64,000 nucleotides of DNA, taken from Caprella mutica. Its lineage: Eukaryota > Arthropoda > Malacostraca > Amphipoda > Caprellidae. Positions within the stretch are counted from its first letter, which is position 1, and every line of letters begins with the position of its first letter. This document shows, in pieces, positions 34,560-47,181 of this stretch. Both the position numbers and the translations under genes were made by a program. The DNA is taken from assembly GCA_947561585.1 (NCBI GenBank), contig CANNZV010000878.1, positions 62,001 through 126,000 on the forward strand. Reading direction: 5' to 3'. Under the pieces are notes generated by a model. It made no database searches, was not told where the DNA came from, and worked only from the letters and a program-made list of their open reading frames with translations.

Positions 34560-35200
34560 GCAGTTCTTTGTGCCGTTGCATCGCGTGCCTTTACTTTCAG
34601 TTTCTTTCTTTCCAAACAATTCTGTTCATTTTTTCTTCTATTCTCTTTGTTCTCTTTTCATCATTCCTTTCTTTGGAAGTTTTCTAAGACTAACCATAGA
34701 GTTAGTTAGTACATAGAGTAGGTATGTGAAGAGTTTTTCAACTAGTTACTATAGAGTTGGTTTCTATTTCTGACTGTTAACGCCTCGCTGGTTATGCTTT
34801 ATGATGAAATTAGAAAGGATTGTCAAATAAAACACTTTTATGGCTTAGAGTCGCATTCATAGAAGTGATGATTAGGCACCTCTGTCAAATCAATGTCTGT
34901 CAAATCAATGTCCGTCACTGATGACAGACTGCTTTGTTTGTTCGATAGGGTGTCTGTTGATCGGTAAGTTGAACACTGATGTACAGTGCCTAGGACATAT
35001 GAGTAGGTAGTACTGGTACTGTTGTTATGATGTACTATTTTGGGAGTTGCCCAATAGTTTCTTTGTGGTTTATTCCTCTGTCTTCTTTAGCATCTTTGCA
35101 CACAAAGAACTATTTTGCCTTTCTCTTGTTTGTTCCTTTGTTGCAACACTGTCCCTCTATCTAATTTAATTACTTTGTCGATATCTCTAGAAAATCCTGT
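34560..35200. other. Spacer, no gene seen
   Basis: T-rich unique sequence between arrays; TCAAATCAATGTCTG/TCCGTC is duplicated once near 34886-34916. Confidence 0.45.
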
Positions 35201-35206
35201 TACTAC

Positions 35207-36474
35207 TTCTCATAAGGCACTAATACTCTCATTTGAATATCTCTAGCAAATCCTGTTACTACTTCTCATAAGGCACAAATACTATCATTTGAATATCTCT
35301 AGCAAATCCTGTTACTACTTCTCATAAGGCACAAATACTATCATTTGAATATCTCTAGCAAATCCTGTTACTACTTCTCATAAGGCACAAATACTATCAT
35401 TTGAATATCTTTAGCAAATCCTGTTACTACTTCTCATAAGGCACTAATACTCTCATTTCAATATCTCTAGCAAATCCTGTTACTACTTCTCATAAGGCAC
35501 AAATACTCTCATTGAATATCTCTAGCAAATCCTGTTACTACTTCTCATAAGGCACAAATACTATCATTTGAATATCTTTAGCAAATCCTGTTACTACTTC
35601 TCATAAGGCACTAATACTCTCATTTCAATATCTCTAGCAAATCCTGTTACTACTTCTCATAAGGCACTAATACTATCATTTGAATATCTCTAGCAAATCC
35701 TGTTACTACTTCTCATAAGGCACTAATACTATCATTTGAATATCTCTAGCAAATCCTGTTACTACTTCTCATAAGGCAGTAATACTATCATTTGAATATC
35801 TCTAGCAAATCCTGTTACTACTTCTCATAAGGCACTAATACTATCATTTGAATATCTCTAGCAAATCCTGTTACTACTTCTCATAAGGCAGTAATACTAT
35901 CATTTGAATATCTCTTAGCAAATCCTGTTACTACTTCTCATAAGGCACTAATACTCTCATTTGAATATCTCTAGCAAATCCTGTTACTACTTCTCATAAG
36001 GCACTAATACTATCATTTGAATATCTCTAGCAAATCCTGTTACTACTTCTCATAAGGCACTAATACTATCATTTGAATATCTCTAGCAAATCCTGTTACT
36101 ACTTCTCATAAGGCAGTAATACTATCATTTGAATATCTCTTAGCAAATCCTGTTACTACTTCTCATAAGGCACTAATACTCTCATTTGAATATCTCTAGC
36201 AAATCCTGTTACTACTTCTCATAAGGCAGTAATACTATCATTTGAATATCTCTTAGCAAATCCTGTTACTACTTCTCATAAGGCACTAATACTCTCATTT
36301 GAATATCTCTAGCAAATCCTGTTACTACTTCTCATAAGGCACTAATACTATCATTTGAATATCTCTAGCAAATCCTGTTACTACTTCTCATAAGGCACTA
36401 ATACTCTCATTTGAATATCTCTAGCAAATCCTGTTACTACTTCTCATAAGGCACTAATACTCTCATTTCAATAA
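35207..36474. repeat. 56-bp minisatellite, about 22 copies
   Basis: The longest unit in the window, including CAAATCCTGTTACTACTTCT and ATCATTTGAATATCTCTAG. Variants (ACTATC/ACTCTC, CACTAA/CAGTAA/CACAAA, CTCTTAG) recur in blocks, indicating multi-unit duplication. Confidence 0.98.
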
Positions 36475-36475
36475 A

Positions 36476-37255
36476 AATATACTTTGCAGGTGAAAGATTT
36501 TAAAGGTAGCTACATCTAAATAAATCAAAAAGTGGGTTTTGATAAGCTTATTTTCGAAAGACAGTAAGTCGTAAGAAAGTTATTAATAATTGATGGTTTG
36601 ACATTTGTTACGGAAGCAGAAGTTACACGGTGAAATAAATATTTTGAAATCGAAAACTAGTCTGAAAAATAATACTGAAAGTCTTATTCTACTTATTTTA
36701 TAATCTTCGAGAATCATAGCAATCAATTAATTAAACTTATATGTAATATCAAAGCTACACACATCGCGACATGAACTTCATTATCATATAAACTCACAAA
36801 AAACCACAACTGGTTCACAAACTATTAATGCTGGCAAAGAAAAGTTAAAGGTCAAATATCCAAAGCTCAATTTTCTTATTCACAGAAAATAAAACGTACG
36901 GTTGAGTCTTAAATGGTGAAGTTATTTGTAAAACATGTGTTTGTAACTTCTAATTAATACTCTGCAATATAAGGTGTATGAATATTTTTGAATAGTCAAA
37001 ACATCGCCACGAATTAAAACACCGCAACTTTACCTTCAAACACAATTCTGAACTAAAAAGTCTAATCTCTGTTGATTTAATGAAATAGAATCGATTGGGT
37101 ATTTCTGTGCCTCTCTCTAACTTTGTAACAGGTGGTATCTTCTTAATTAGTAGCAGGTGGTACCTGCCTGTGCTTGACCTTAATGGAGTGTAATGTGTGA
37201 TTGGTAAGCAATACCACCAGATGGGAAACAGTCACCTCTACACATATCGGTTAGG
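36476..37255. other. Intergenic, no gene seen
   Basis: AT-rich unique DNA; no frame, array or element end recognised. Confidence 0.45.
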
Positions 37256-37269
37256 AGACTGTACAGACA

Positions 37270-37333
37270 GACACTCTACCTAACACTGTCACACTCTACC
37301 TAACACTGTCACACTCTACCTAACACTGTCACA
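37270..37333. repeat. 20-bp tandem repeat, about 3 copies
   Basis: ACACTCTACCTAACACTGTC repeated exactly, adjacent to a CCAGTCTG MITE. Confidence 0.95.
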
Positions 37334-37344
37334 CTGTTGAAAGC

Positions 37345-37468
37345 CCAGTCTGTAGAATATGGGATATTTTAGCATTTTCTCTCAATCCTTAATTTCCTCC
37401 CAATGTTTACCACAGAAGGAAAAGTAGAGGATTTCTTGGAGAAAACTTTATCTAATTCTGCAGTCTGG
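37345..37468. mobile_element. CCAGTCTGCAGA-family MITE, short copy
   Basis: 124 bp, termini CCAGTCTGTAGAATATG and AATTCTGCAGTCTGG; flanks TTGAAAGC and TTGAAGC agree apart from a one-base deletion, consistent with an 8-bp duplication. Confidence 0.8.
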
Positions 37469-37687
37469 TTGAAGCGAGAAAAATTTTGGTTGCCGTGTAT
37501 TGATCTGCATTAAGGATAGTTAGAGTGTTATTCTAGGCTACAGTAAGGATAGTTAGAGCGTTATTCTAGCCTGCATTGCCTCTTTAATCTCTATTCACTC
37601 CACCCCTCTCTCCTGTCCTTGTCTCTGTCTCTCACACGCCCTCATGTGGCGCCAGTGAGAGACTTCGATGCGCTAGAGGGAGTGATC

Positions 37688-37848
37688 CTCTCAAAGGAGT
37701 GCTGATGTCCTCTCAAATGAGTGCTGATATCCTCTCAAATGAGTGCTGATGTCCTCTCAAAGGAGTGCTGATGTCCTCTCAAAGGAGTGCTGATGTCCTC
37801 TCAAAGGAGTGCTGATGTCCTCTCAAATGAGTGCTGATGTCCTCTCTC
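37688..37848. repeat. 22-bp tandem repeat, about 7 copies
   Basis: TCCTCTCAAAGGAGTGCTGA plus TG, with AAAGGA/AAATGA alternation. Confidence 0.97.
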
Positions 37849-37849
37849 A

Positions 37850-38399
37850 TTCACCGTCCACACTACCAATCTTTTGGATGTACCATCAAAGAAAAGAGTC
37901 ACTGCATGATGTTCATTTTTCAAATCACAGTTTTCTCATTTCCTATCATTTCAAATTTTACAAATTTGTCATAGTGTATCCTGAGTAATTTTAAAATATC
38001 TACAACCATTAAAATTCGTAAAGTTTCATTTTTGAAATGTGAAATTAGTAAACTGAAAAAAATCATTACGGATTCACTTTCCTTTGTCTGTACCACACCT
38101 AATTACTTGCACTCACCAGAGGAAGCTATGTTTTTAGCTACTAATTGCGTCAAAGTCACTTGGAACGTTATTCAACCAATTTGTGATAAAAAATGTTAAT
38201 ATACATATTACCTCAATAATTGTAACTATGACTATATTCAAGTACAGGGCAAGCTTGGACGAGTACTTCATGTTAAAAATCTGGTTGCATCCAAAATATT
38301 GATCCGAGTTTCACTCTGCTGGTAAACATTCAATGTGAACAGGTTGTTCTTGCTAATGTATATTTTCCATTGTATTCCACATTTATTTAATATTTAGGT
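37850..38399. other. Intergenic, no gene seen
   Basis: Unique AT-rich DNA up to the transposase remnant; nothing recognised. Confidence 0.45.
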
Positions 38400-38401
38400 A
38401 A

Positions 38402-38815
38402 AATGTGTGACCTAACTGATTTTGAAAAAAGGTAAATTGTTGGTGCTCGCATGGAAGGAGCTTCGATCACCTAAACCGATGAGATTTTGGGTTTTTCGAG
38501 AACTACCATATCGAGGACAATGACACAATTTGAAAAAAAAATCAGGGATAGTCCTACAATAAAAATTACTTGAACACATTTTACGAGACCCAGTGGATCC
38601 AATGTGCCAAATAACGGTCCGATTCACATTGCCCATATCGTTAACAATTGATATGAAGAGCATGAAAATGAGCTGCGACACATGGGATGGCCCCTCAATC
38701 CCCGGATCTCAATCTCATTGAGCATTTGTGGTGTAAACTCGAACAACACGTCAGGAATCGCTACCTGTAGGAGCTACAGCAGGTGGTTTTAATGGAAGAG
38801 TGGATGCAAACTTAG
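38402..38815 (+). pseudogene. Tc1/mariner transposase remnant
   Basis: Tc1-type transposases are cut-and-paste DDE enzymes acting on terminal inverted repeats. The 5' part reads MCDLTDFEKR, then IVGARMEGASIT and TISRTMTQFEKK in frame with small breaks, matching the N-terminal helix-turn-helix region. After a large internal deletion, 38677-38760 reads PQSPDLNLIEHLWCKLEQHV, the conserved C-terminal block around the third catalytic acidic residue. The middle of the DDE domain is missing and frames change, so it is non-functional. I did not find terminal repeats, and it is unrelated to the MITE families nearby as far as termini show. Confidence 0.8.
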
Positions 38816-39700
38816 ATGTAAGAAGTCACCAAGCATTGTTATTCCATTACTATACTTAATAAAGCTGTATTGAAGACTAAAGTGGGTCAAGTTTTTACTA
38901 AATAGAGTTTCTTCGAAATGCAAACTGTTACAGCAGTGTGTAAGACACACAGACTGTCTATTCTTGTGGTTGTCAAACACGCGAACACTGAAGCAGACGA
39001 ACAAAAACACCTAAACAGACGAAAAATTGACATGAAGGCGACTTGAGAGTTTTCTCCTCCTATATCTCACTCTCCTCTCACTCCTCTCGAACATTCCACT
39101 GAATATTGAATGTTAATAATATTTGTTTTAATTATCACAATGCTAACTAACCGCATAACAACATTCACCTTGCAATGTTTGACCATAACATCACATGCGT
39201 GTTAAATGTTATAATGAATGTGATGTCTTTGGAACAGTCTGCTGATTGTGAAAGTCAATGTTATTCATGACATTTGTTACTTTAATATTAATAACAGAGA
39301 TAATAAGTAACTTTTCAATGTTAAATGTGTTGTCACTTTCCGAGGACGGTTTAGACAGCCTGCATGTTATATAGGTAGTTAGAAATAGAACTTTGTTTAC
39401 AATGCATAATTAGAAGGATTAATTTAGACTGTGAAAACTACATTAAATAAGAAGGAATTTTCTTTCGATATTACTTTAGTTTTCAGTTGAAAATTTATAA
39501 TGTTTTTTTAACCAAAAAATGTATTTAGGTCCCTACCTATTTATTATTTAATGCTATTGGTAATGACTAAAACCTTGACTAATGCCTACATAGTTAATAT
39601 GTAAGAACGGGTTTGGACTTCTTCAGAGTGTTTGCAATTGGTGTGTCTGCCTGTACTAACATTGGTAACTGAAGGCTAAGGAATGAATTAGTGTACAGTT
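38816..39700. other. Intergenic, no gene seen
   Basis: Minus-strand frames of 73-80 codons occur but lack splice signals and homology that I recognise. Confidence 0.45.
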
Positions 39701-39707
39701 TTATAAC

Positions 39708-39970
39708 TTCGATCACATAAGAAAAAAATAAATAACATTTTACCTGGTTATTTTGATTGGTGTCGATGATATTAACAAGTATCATGGATACCAATTGAAG
39801 TAACTTCCAATTGAAGTACCCTAATTTGGTATCCATGATACCTGCATGGATACCAATTAAAGTACCCTAATTGGTATCCATGATACCTGCAGGTACCATG
39901 GATACCAATCAAAATAACAAGTTTTGATGCTAAATTGAATATATTTCTTCTTATGTGAAGTCATGCAATT
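39708..39970. mobile_element. Palindromic MITE copy with triplicated core
   Basis: Left arm CGATCACATAAGAAAAAAAT; core units TTGGTATCCATGATACCTGC / GGTACCATGGATACCAAT occur three times, separated by AAAGTACCCTAA; a right arm remnant follows. Confidence 0.75.
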
Positions 39971-40830
39971 ATTCCTTCCATACTCCATCACCATCACTAC
40001 CTGTGGCGTAGCAATGTAACGAACAGGTTAGCAGACACCCACCGTGTAGGGGAAGTGCAGCAAATACCTTCTTTATCGTATAACATCCGCCTACCGCTGA
40101 AGATGTCACATGAGTTGTAACGGCACTGCTTGGTGTCACTGTGTGACGAACAGACAGACAGCGTCCTCTGCCATGGCATTGATTTCATTTAACATTTTAT
40201 AGTGCGTATGTGCCAATATAAAGTACCTACTGTCCATTATTGAACAAACTATATAGTCTATGTTAGAAAGTAAATGAAGTTACTTTCAATTCATTATGTA
40301 CTGTGTGCAATGTTCTTTCATTTAGTGAAGGGTGTAAGGTCTGAGTTAGTGAACGCTGAAACATTTTCGCTAATGTAAGATACGATTATAATTAAGATAC
40401 GTTTTTTTTATTCTGTGATCGAAGATGTGTAATTTCCCGATAACTCGCCACTCACTTGTTACGTGTGTCATTTCACTGGGAATATTCTCTGTAGATTGCT
40501 ATTTGAAAAGGGAGAGAATGAGAGAGAGAATGATAAAGAGAATGGCAGAGAGAATGATAAAAAGAATGACCGAGAGAATGACAGAGAATGTATTGGAAAA
40601 GAGTTACCCAAACCTATCACCGTAAGCCTCTCTCTGCAACAAAGCGTCATACAATTACAGTATAAAGTTTTAATTAACAAACTAAGGTCTAATTAACAGT
40701 ATAAGTTTTACTCAGCAATATAAAGTTAATTAATGTTTGCTTTAATACATACAGGAAATTAACAAACTTTCTTTGCAGTCCACTAGAGATTATTAATAAA
40801 TAGTACACCATCTAATGGATTGATGAAACC
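39971..40830. other. Mixed unique DNA with a short GAGAGAATG repeat
   Basis: GAGAGAATGA units with AAAGA spacers at about 40510-40590 form a purine-rich simple repeat that yields short frames on both strands. No gene assigned. Confidence 0.5.
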
Positions 40831-40834
40831 AAAG

Positions 40835-41155
40835 ATATTATTGTACTACAATAAGATACACTAAAGATATTATTGTACTGCAATAAGATACACTAAAGAT
40901 ATTATTATACTACAATAAGATGCACTAAAGATACTACAATAAGATACACCAAAGATATTATTGTACTACAATAAGATACACCAAAGATACTACAATAAGA
41001 TACACTAAAGATACTACAATAAGATACACCAAAGATACTACAATGAGATACACCAAAGATACTACAATAAGATACACTAAAGATACTACAGTAAGATACA
41101 CCAAAGATACTACAATAAGATACACCAAAGATACTACAATAAGATACTCTACTCT
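40835..41155. repeat. 24-bp tandem repeat, about 12 copies
   Basis: Unit AAGATACTACAATAAGATAC plus ACCA; early units carry an extra TATTATTGT insertion. The minus frame (VSLVYLIV repeats) is a by-product. Confidence 0.96.
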
Positions 41156-41159
41156 TATC

Positions 41160-41998
41160 AAATTTCAGTTTCGAAAGGTCTTAGTGCCGCCATCTGGTTT
41201 CAAAAGCGGGAAATAGAATTGATATATAGTAAGGACAATTAAGGTATGTTGTGTGCGTGACGTCATGACAGCAACACTCGAACATTGAATAGCATAAAAA
41301 TATATAAACTTCCTTTAGCCATTGTAAAGAATAATAGTACAATATCTTACAGCAGGGTAAGTCTTGTTACTGTGTCTGTAAGACACTTTGCAAATAGAAA
41401 ACCTGTTGTTACAGAAAGTCAAAGATAAATAATTGAATGCTTTTTAAATAGATAGTTAATTTCGAAATAGATAGTTAATTCCTAACACGTTAGTTATTTA
41501 TTAGTTCAGAGTATATGAATAAATATACCAACACTAACTACCTTCTCACTCACATACTCTGCTGCCTCTTGTATGTTGTAGGTGTGATTTACCTTAACAT
41601 TAGTTAAGGTAATTTTTGCTCTGTCTTCTATTGCATTATACTTTGTATTAAAAAATAGCACTACATGTTATCTCGCCATTGGAAATAAGTTATTGGTACA
41701 CACTGTAGTTAGTTAATGCCGTACTTGTAGTCAGCTAATTCGGTACTTGTAAGTTATTTGTCATCACTTTCTTGCTAATAAATATACTGGTATGTGTGTA
41801 CAAAGACGGGCGTACCACCACCCGAACCCCCCTGCCAGTAAGGAAGTGTGCAGTACAACAAACTAGCGGATACAACAAACTACTTATCAAGAAATCTGAA
41901 AAACGGGATCGTTAGAGATATTAAAGTTATGTTAGGTTAGCTTAATTGAGTGATTACTATTTTTACCCATTAGTAAAGTACCGGAAATTCATCATAAG
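41160..41998. other. Intergenic with element fragments
   Basis: 41178-41215 repeats the GCCGCCATCTGG / AAAAGCGGGAA arm seen in the Rab7 intron MITE; 41800-41845 (GGGCGTACCACCACCCGAAC) is the inverse of a block in the 16.9-kb foldback element. No gene seen. Confidence 0.5.
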
Positions 41999-42168
41999 TA
42001 AGTTAATTCATTAGTAGTGAGTTAATCCATCAGTAGTTAGTTAATTCATTAGTAGTGAGTTAATTCACTAGTATTGAGTTAATTCACTAGTAGTGAGTTA
42101 ATTCACTAGTAGTGAGTTAATTCACTAGTAGTGAGTTAATTCACTAGTAGTGAGTTAATTCATTAGTT
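41999..42168. repeat. 19-bp tandem repeat, about 9 copies
   Basis: AGTTAATTCACTAGTAGTG with small variants at the left edge. Confidence 0.97.
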
Positions 42169-42301
42169 CTTTTCTATCTCTGTAAGATAGAAGCTGCACG
42201 ATCTGAGGTCACAAGTTATTTGTTATCTCATTTAATGGCTAAAAGACACACAATTTATTGACTGTTCTCCTATTTCTCTTGCATACACTCTGTACATTGA
42301 C

Positions 42302-42560
42302 TTTAGGTGGTATCCGTGCTACCTGCAGGGGTACACTCGATATGTTGACTTGTAGGTGGTATCCATGCTACCAGCAGGGGTGCACTCGATATGTTGTCTT
42401 TTAAGTGGTATCCATGCTACCTGCAGGGGTACACTCGATATGTTGACTCATAGGTGGTATCCATGATACCTGCATATTGCTATGATGCTATCAATATACA
42501 GGTAGCATGGGTACCAATTACAATAACAATTAATGCATGTATCAGGGATACCCTCTAAAA
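42302..42560. repeat. 49-bp array built on MITE core
   Basis: About 3.5 units, each with GGTGGTATCCATGCTACCTG followed by a CACTCGATATGTTGACT spacer, running into a normal MITE right half (GGTAGCATGGGTACCAATTA). Confidence 0.9.
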
Positions 42561-43160
42561 TAACGAATTGCGTAATAATTGTGCAGGTATAACTCGTTAG
42601 TTCCCTCTGAAGTAGAATAGAGGCAGTGAGGGGGTGTGACATCAGTCATCACTGTCAGGTAGAAACAGTTAGAGATAACACCAGTTAGAGATAAGGTGCA
42701 GAGTGCTGAGTCACGGTGGGGGGGGGGGTGAAATATTTAGTGTGAGTGATGGAGAGTACAGAATATTAAAGAACCCCAAGTCTCCAATTATGTTCTTATT
42801 GTCCAAACCAACTTAGCTCTGATATGAATTGGTCAGTCTTTTAGTGAATGTTTGATGTCACTCAGTGGCATAAGCCCCTCCAGCCTTCCCTTTATTTGAC
42901 AGGAGGTCAGTCTCCTGATAAGTCAAACCCCCACCAGTTCAAATCACCCCAATGAGCTCCAAGAGAAGTAGTTAAGACTTTTTACTGCCGGGGAAGTAGA
43001 GGAAGTAACTAGAGAGGGAAGGAGACTGTCTTCAGCTAGTAGAGTAAGGGGACTATCTAGCACCTAGGGAGGGGTACTGCTTAGCAGGGAAAGGGTCAAT
43101 CTACCTTGTATCTTTTATTCACAAATGTTAGATAGACTGGTTAGAGTTAACTTTTTTAAC
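42561..43160. other. Unique DNA with a G run
   Basis: A run of about 11 G at 42718-42729 and otherwise unremarkable sequence; no gene seen. Confidence 0.45.
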
Positions 43161-43162
43161 TA

Positions 43163-43587
43163 AAGTCAAGAGATGTCACTGTGGTAGATGAAGGCAAGAG
43201 ATGTCACTGTGGTAGATGAAGGCAAGAGATGTCACTGTGGTAGATGAAGGCAAGAGATGTCACTGTGGTAGATGAAGGCAAGAGATGTCACTGTGGTAGA
43301 TGAAGGCAAGAGATGTCACTGTGGTAGATGAAGGCAAGAGATGTCACTGTGGTAGATGAAGTCAAGAGATGTCACTGTGGTAGATGAAGGCAAGAGATGT
43401 CACTGTGGTAGATGAAGGCAAGAGATGTCACTGTGGTAGATGAAGGCAAGAGATGTCACTGTGGTAGATGAAGTCAAGAGATGTCACTGTGGTAGATGAA
43501 GGCAAGAGATGTCACTGTGGTAGATGAAGGCAAGAGATGTCACTGTGGTAGATGAAGGCAAGAGATGTCACTGTGGTAGATGAAGGC
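43163..43587. repeat. 28-bp minisatellite, about 15 copies
   Basis: Unit AAGGCAAGAGATGTCACTGT plus GGTAGATG; almost invariant (AAGG/AAGT only), so recently expanded or homogenised. Confidence 0.98.
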
Positions 43588-44420
43588 GAGGAAGAAATCT
43601 CCCACTCACTCATTTAACGAGTATTTTAATTAAAGTGAATTTTACTACAGTCGAGATTTAATTTTTCCTAACCAATATTCCGCAAAGTGAATATTTTCCA
43701 TTTCCCGTAAAATGGTTTGTGTACGGTTGAGTGGCTGGTGTGCCAAATGTAGCAACCTGTTCCAACCGAGGGGCTACTGCTGCCACGGTGCCACATTTCC
43801 TGCCTTGAGTTGAAGGTCAGGAGGATCGGTCATGGACATGCAATGGGGGGGGGGGGGGGGCTTACAGGGAGGGGGGTCATCACAGAGAGAGCAGAGTTGT
43901 TACACTGTGGTCTGCTGAACCACCTAACTAATGACAAGGCCGTCACACCTATAAACTATTTCGTGATGCAATGAATTAGTTCGTCGTGAGGGAGAAAGGA
44001 ATATCGAATGATAATAGAAATGACCCTTTGGAAATGATTGACCCTTTAATAGTGTGACCTGTCTAGTAGACTTGACCTGTACAGTAGATTGACCGTTAGA
44101 GTAGAGATGACCCCCACGGTAGATTATAGCTAATCTCACCGTTACAGTTAATGGAGCTCACAATTTAATGACCCTTTCAATAAATTGACCACTATGGTCA
44201 ATTTTCTTATCACCAATTTATATTCAGAGAAATGGTTCCGGCAGATAGGTCACTAGTTATTCATTAGGAATATCTTTACCAAACTAAGTACTAAATAAGA
44301 ACTACAACAGAGACCTGAGAGAGGTTGGTTTCAGTTCCAGTTGGTCATGCAGGAGTCAAGTACACACTCAGAAATTGAGTGGCTCTGATATTTTCACCAT
44401 TTAGTGGTAAAAAGAAAAGA
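43588..44420. other. Unique DNA with a 16-G run
   Basis: Poly-G run at about 43845-43861. Repeated short TTGACC/TGACCC motifs at 44030-44190 look like a decayed repeat. No gene. Confidence 0.45.
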
Positions 44421-44426
44421 TATGGC

Positions 44427-44668
44427 ACAGTAAAACACACGAGTTAGGAAGTTATGAAGCACTCGAGTAAAGGGGACCTGAGTTATGAAGTAGTTTTCTA
44501 TGTTCAAATTATAGAAAACGATATGCTTCATGAATTGCATCATATAGTTATTTCTCAATAACCATGGTTTTCTATGATTTCAATCACAGAAAACTATCTA
44601 GTAAGCCCGAGATATGAATTGTCTCTGAGTTATGAGGTAGCCAATACTTCATAACTCAGGCTTTAGAA
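44427..44668. mobile_element. GAGTTATGAAG MITE, copy 1
   Basis: Left GTAAAACACACGAGTTAGG, interior GTTATGAAGCACTCGAG, a central inverted pair ATAGTTTTCTATG, and right CTTCATAACTCAGGC. Paired with 50463-50716. Confidence 0.65.
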
Positions 44669-44701
44669 GATAGTAAGATATATTTCGTTTTAGTTCTGCC
44701 A

Positions 44702-45715
44702 CAGTAGGTTAATAGTGTTTTCTCGGTATAACCCTATAAGTACAGTAGGTTTATAGTGTTTTCTCGGTATAAGCTTATAAGTACAGTAGGTTTATAGTGT
44801 TTTCTCGGTATAAGCCTATAAGTACAGTAGGTTTATAGTGTTTTCTCGGTATATGCCTATAAGTACAGTAGGTTTATAGTGTTTTCTCGGTATAAGCCTA
44901 TAAGTACAGTAGGTTTATAGTGTTTTCTCGGTATAAGCCTATAAGTACAGTAGGTTTATAGTGTTTTCTCGGTATAACCCTATAAGTACAGTAGGTTTAT
45001 AGTGTTTTCTCGGTATAAGCCTATAAGTACAGTAGGTTTATAGTGTTTTCTCGGTATAAGCTTATAAGTACAGTAGGTTTATAGTGTTTTCTCGGTATAA
45101 GCCTATAAGTACAGTAGGTTTATAGTGTTTTCTCGGTATAACCCTATAAGTACAGTAGGTTTATAGTGTTTTCTCGGTATATGCCTATAAGTACAGTAGG
45201 TTTATAGTGTTTTCTCGGTATAACCCTATAAGTACAGTAGGTTTATAGTGTTTTCTCGGTATAAGCTTATAAGTACAGTAGGTTTATAGTGTTTTCTCGG
45301 TATAAGCCTATAAGTACAGTAGGTTTATAGTGTTTTCTCGGTATAAGCCTATAAGTACAGTAGGTTTATAGTGTTTTCTCGGTATATGCCTATAAGTACA
45401 GTAGGTTTATAGTGTTTTCTCGGTATAAGCCTATAAGTACAGTAGGTTTATAGTGTTTTCTCGGTATAAGCCTATAAGTACAGTAGGTTTATAGTGTTTT
45501 CTCGGTATAACCCTATAAGTACAGTAGGTTTATAGTGTTTTCTCGGTATAAGCCTATAAGTACAGTAGGTTTATAGTGTTTTCTCGGTATATGCCTATAA
45601 GTACAGTAGGTTTATAGTGTTTTCTCGGTATAACCCTATAAGTACAGTAGGTTTATAGTGTTTTCTCGGTATAAGCCTATAAGTACAGTAGGTTTATAGT
45701 GTTTTCTCACCCTAT
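44702..45715. repeat. 41-bp minisatellite, about 25 copies
   Basis: Unit TACAGTAGGTTTATAGTGTT then TTCTCGGTATAAGCCTATAAG; variation is confined to the AAGCC/AACCC/ATGCC/AAGCT block. Confidence 0.98.
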
Positions 45716-46150
45716 AAGTTCATACGTTTCTCCATCGCAAAAAGTTACCTGACAAGTTCCTCAGTCTACAACTAATATCAAATTATCTTCGTAAAAAATA
45801 TTTGATTCATATGCAATGTGAATGAACCTCGTACCACTGGTGTACATCCCCTGCATGTGTGTTTGGCCATTTTATTTCTTTTTCAGTTATTCCTTATGTA
45901 TTTCGCCTGTGAAGTTCATTTTGTTTACTTGGTATAGCTTTGTAATTAATTAATACCCTTTAAGAGGGTAATACACCCTCTGTATATCCGGAGATAGATA
46001 ATTAGTTTGTTTGATTTACTGTTAACATTATAATCACAAAAATTCATTTACTACGCAATAACAAAGGCGTGGAAACACAAATACAGTTTAACTTTAATGT
46101 ATTCTAACAAAAAAAAAAAAGGTTCAAATTCTAAACTAACATTTGTCTGT
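45716..46150. other. Unique DNA, no gene seen
   Basis: AT-rich; a 12-A run near 46110. Nothing recognised. Confidence 0.45.
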
Positions 46151-46152
46151 AA

Positions 46153-46350
46153 AGGGCCGTACACACGTAGTGTTTTTTCAGTCTTTCCACCAGACTAAAG
46201 GGTGGAATAAACTAAATAAATAATAATAACCAACTAAAATAAATAATAATTTCATCGTTTTTTGTTATATTCTCGTGGAAAAAGTAGGAGGAGCTTAGCA
46301 AGAAGTCTGGTGGAAAGACTTAAAAAACACTACGTGTGTACGGCGCTTCA
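46153..46350. mobile_element. AGGGCCGTACACACG hairpin MITE, copy 2
   Basis: About 198 bp: left AGGGCCGTACACACGTAGTG with TCTTTCCACCAGACT, right AGTCTGGTGGAAAGACTT then CACTACGTGTGTACGGCGCT. The middle includes TCTCGTGGAAAAAGTAGGAG, shared with 49185-49285. Confidence 0.85.
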
Positions 46351-46439
46351 TTCAACTACTGAATAACCTGCCTATGGGGAAATGTACAGGGTGTTACTTC
46401 ACAGCATTGAGGTATAACATTGGAAAAACAATTGAAATA

Positions 46440-46521
46440 GTTTCAATTAATAATTATTATATATTGTGTTTGTTATATGATTGACAATATGAAACTGTCC
46501 GATAACTCCTAACCAGCCCTA
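46440..46521. mobile_element. Palindromic MITE, right arm only
   Basis: TTATATGATTGACAATATGA and CTGTCCGATAACTCCTAACC. Confidence 0.6.
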
Positions 46522-46950
46522 TAACTAACATTTTTTCACTGCCAAACACATATAATGTATGTATTTATTTATTTGTTACGGTATCAATATATTAATGCTA
46601 TTTAAAGGTAATTAAGAGAAACCTGTTAATGACTAGAAAAACAATTCTACTTTTAGTTGAAATTAGAATTAAGAAATACGTTTCATCTGAACATTTTCGT
46701 TCTAAAGCTTTCAATGACGTCACACTGAAACATGTTATAAAATGTGAAGGAGTCCCTTGTGGTACCTGGTCAAATGAACACTTGTACAATCTGCTTGTAG
46801 GGGAACATCACAGTACTCGGACACTGGGGGATGAAATAGGTCATGTACCAATTAGACCTTTAGACATGTCTCATTAACCTGTCATGTTATATGCTCACCC
46901 ACTTTCCGAGTACTGAGAGCGTACCTGAGTGTCCCAATGAGTTCAGAGAG

Positions 46951-46958
46951 TATATAAG
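46951..46958 (+). promoter_or_regulatory. TATA box candidate for CABIT gene
   Basis: TATATAAG lies about 230 bp before the inferred start codon; a transcript starting some 30 bp downstream would include the 47087-47193 segment without splicing. Competes with the distant first-exon candidate at 24962-25113. Confidence 0.35.
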
Positions 46959-47181
46959 TGACACTATTACATCACGGTATAAACTTTTCTCTGAACTTGC
47001 CTGTATGTTGTGCCTTTATTTACATCTATTCCTTATCATTTTAAACATCTAAATAGAGTGAACTGAAGTAACTTGCACATCCACAGGTTGAAGAGCACTC
47101 TGTCCACATCTCTTCACTCTGCCCACATCTCTTCACTGTGCCCCTTCACCGTGTACCTCCCCTAGAATTAGGCAGTGCCCA

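Noticed and set aside
35207..36474. CRISPR-like array
   Set aside because: Units are contiguous tandem repeats without unique spacers in a eukaryotic genome.
38412..38681. 89-codon minus frame
   Set aside because: It is antisense to the Tc1/mariner remnant, whose plus-strand reading is clearly homologous.
46629..46877. 82-codon plus frame before the CABIT gene
   Set aside because: Begins with ATG and is not repetitive, but I see no homology, splice site or poly(A) signal to support it.
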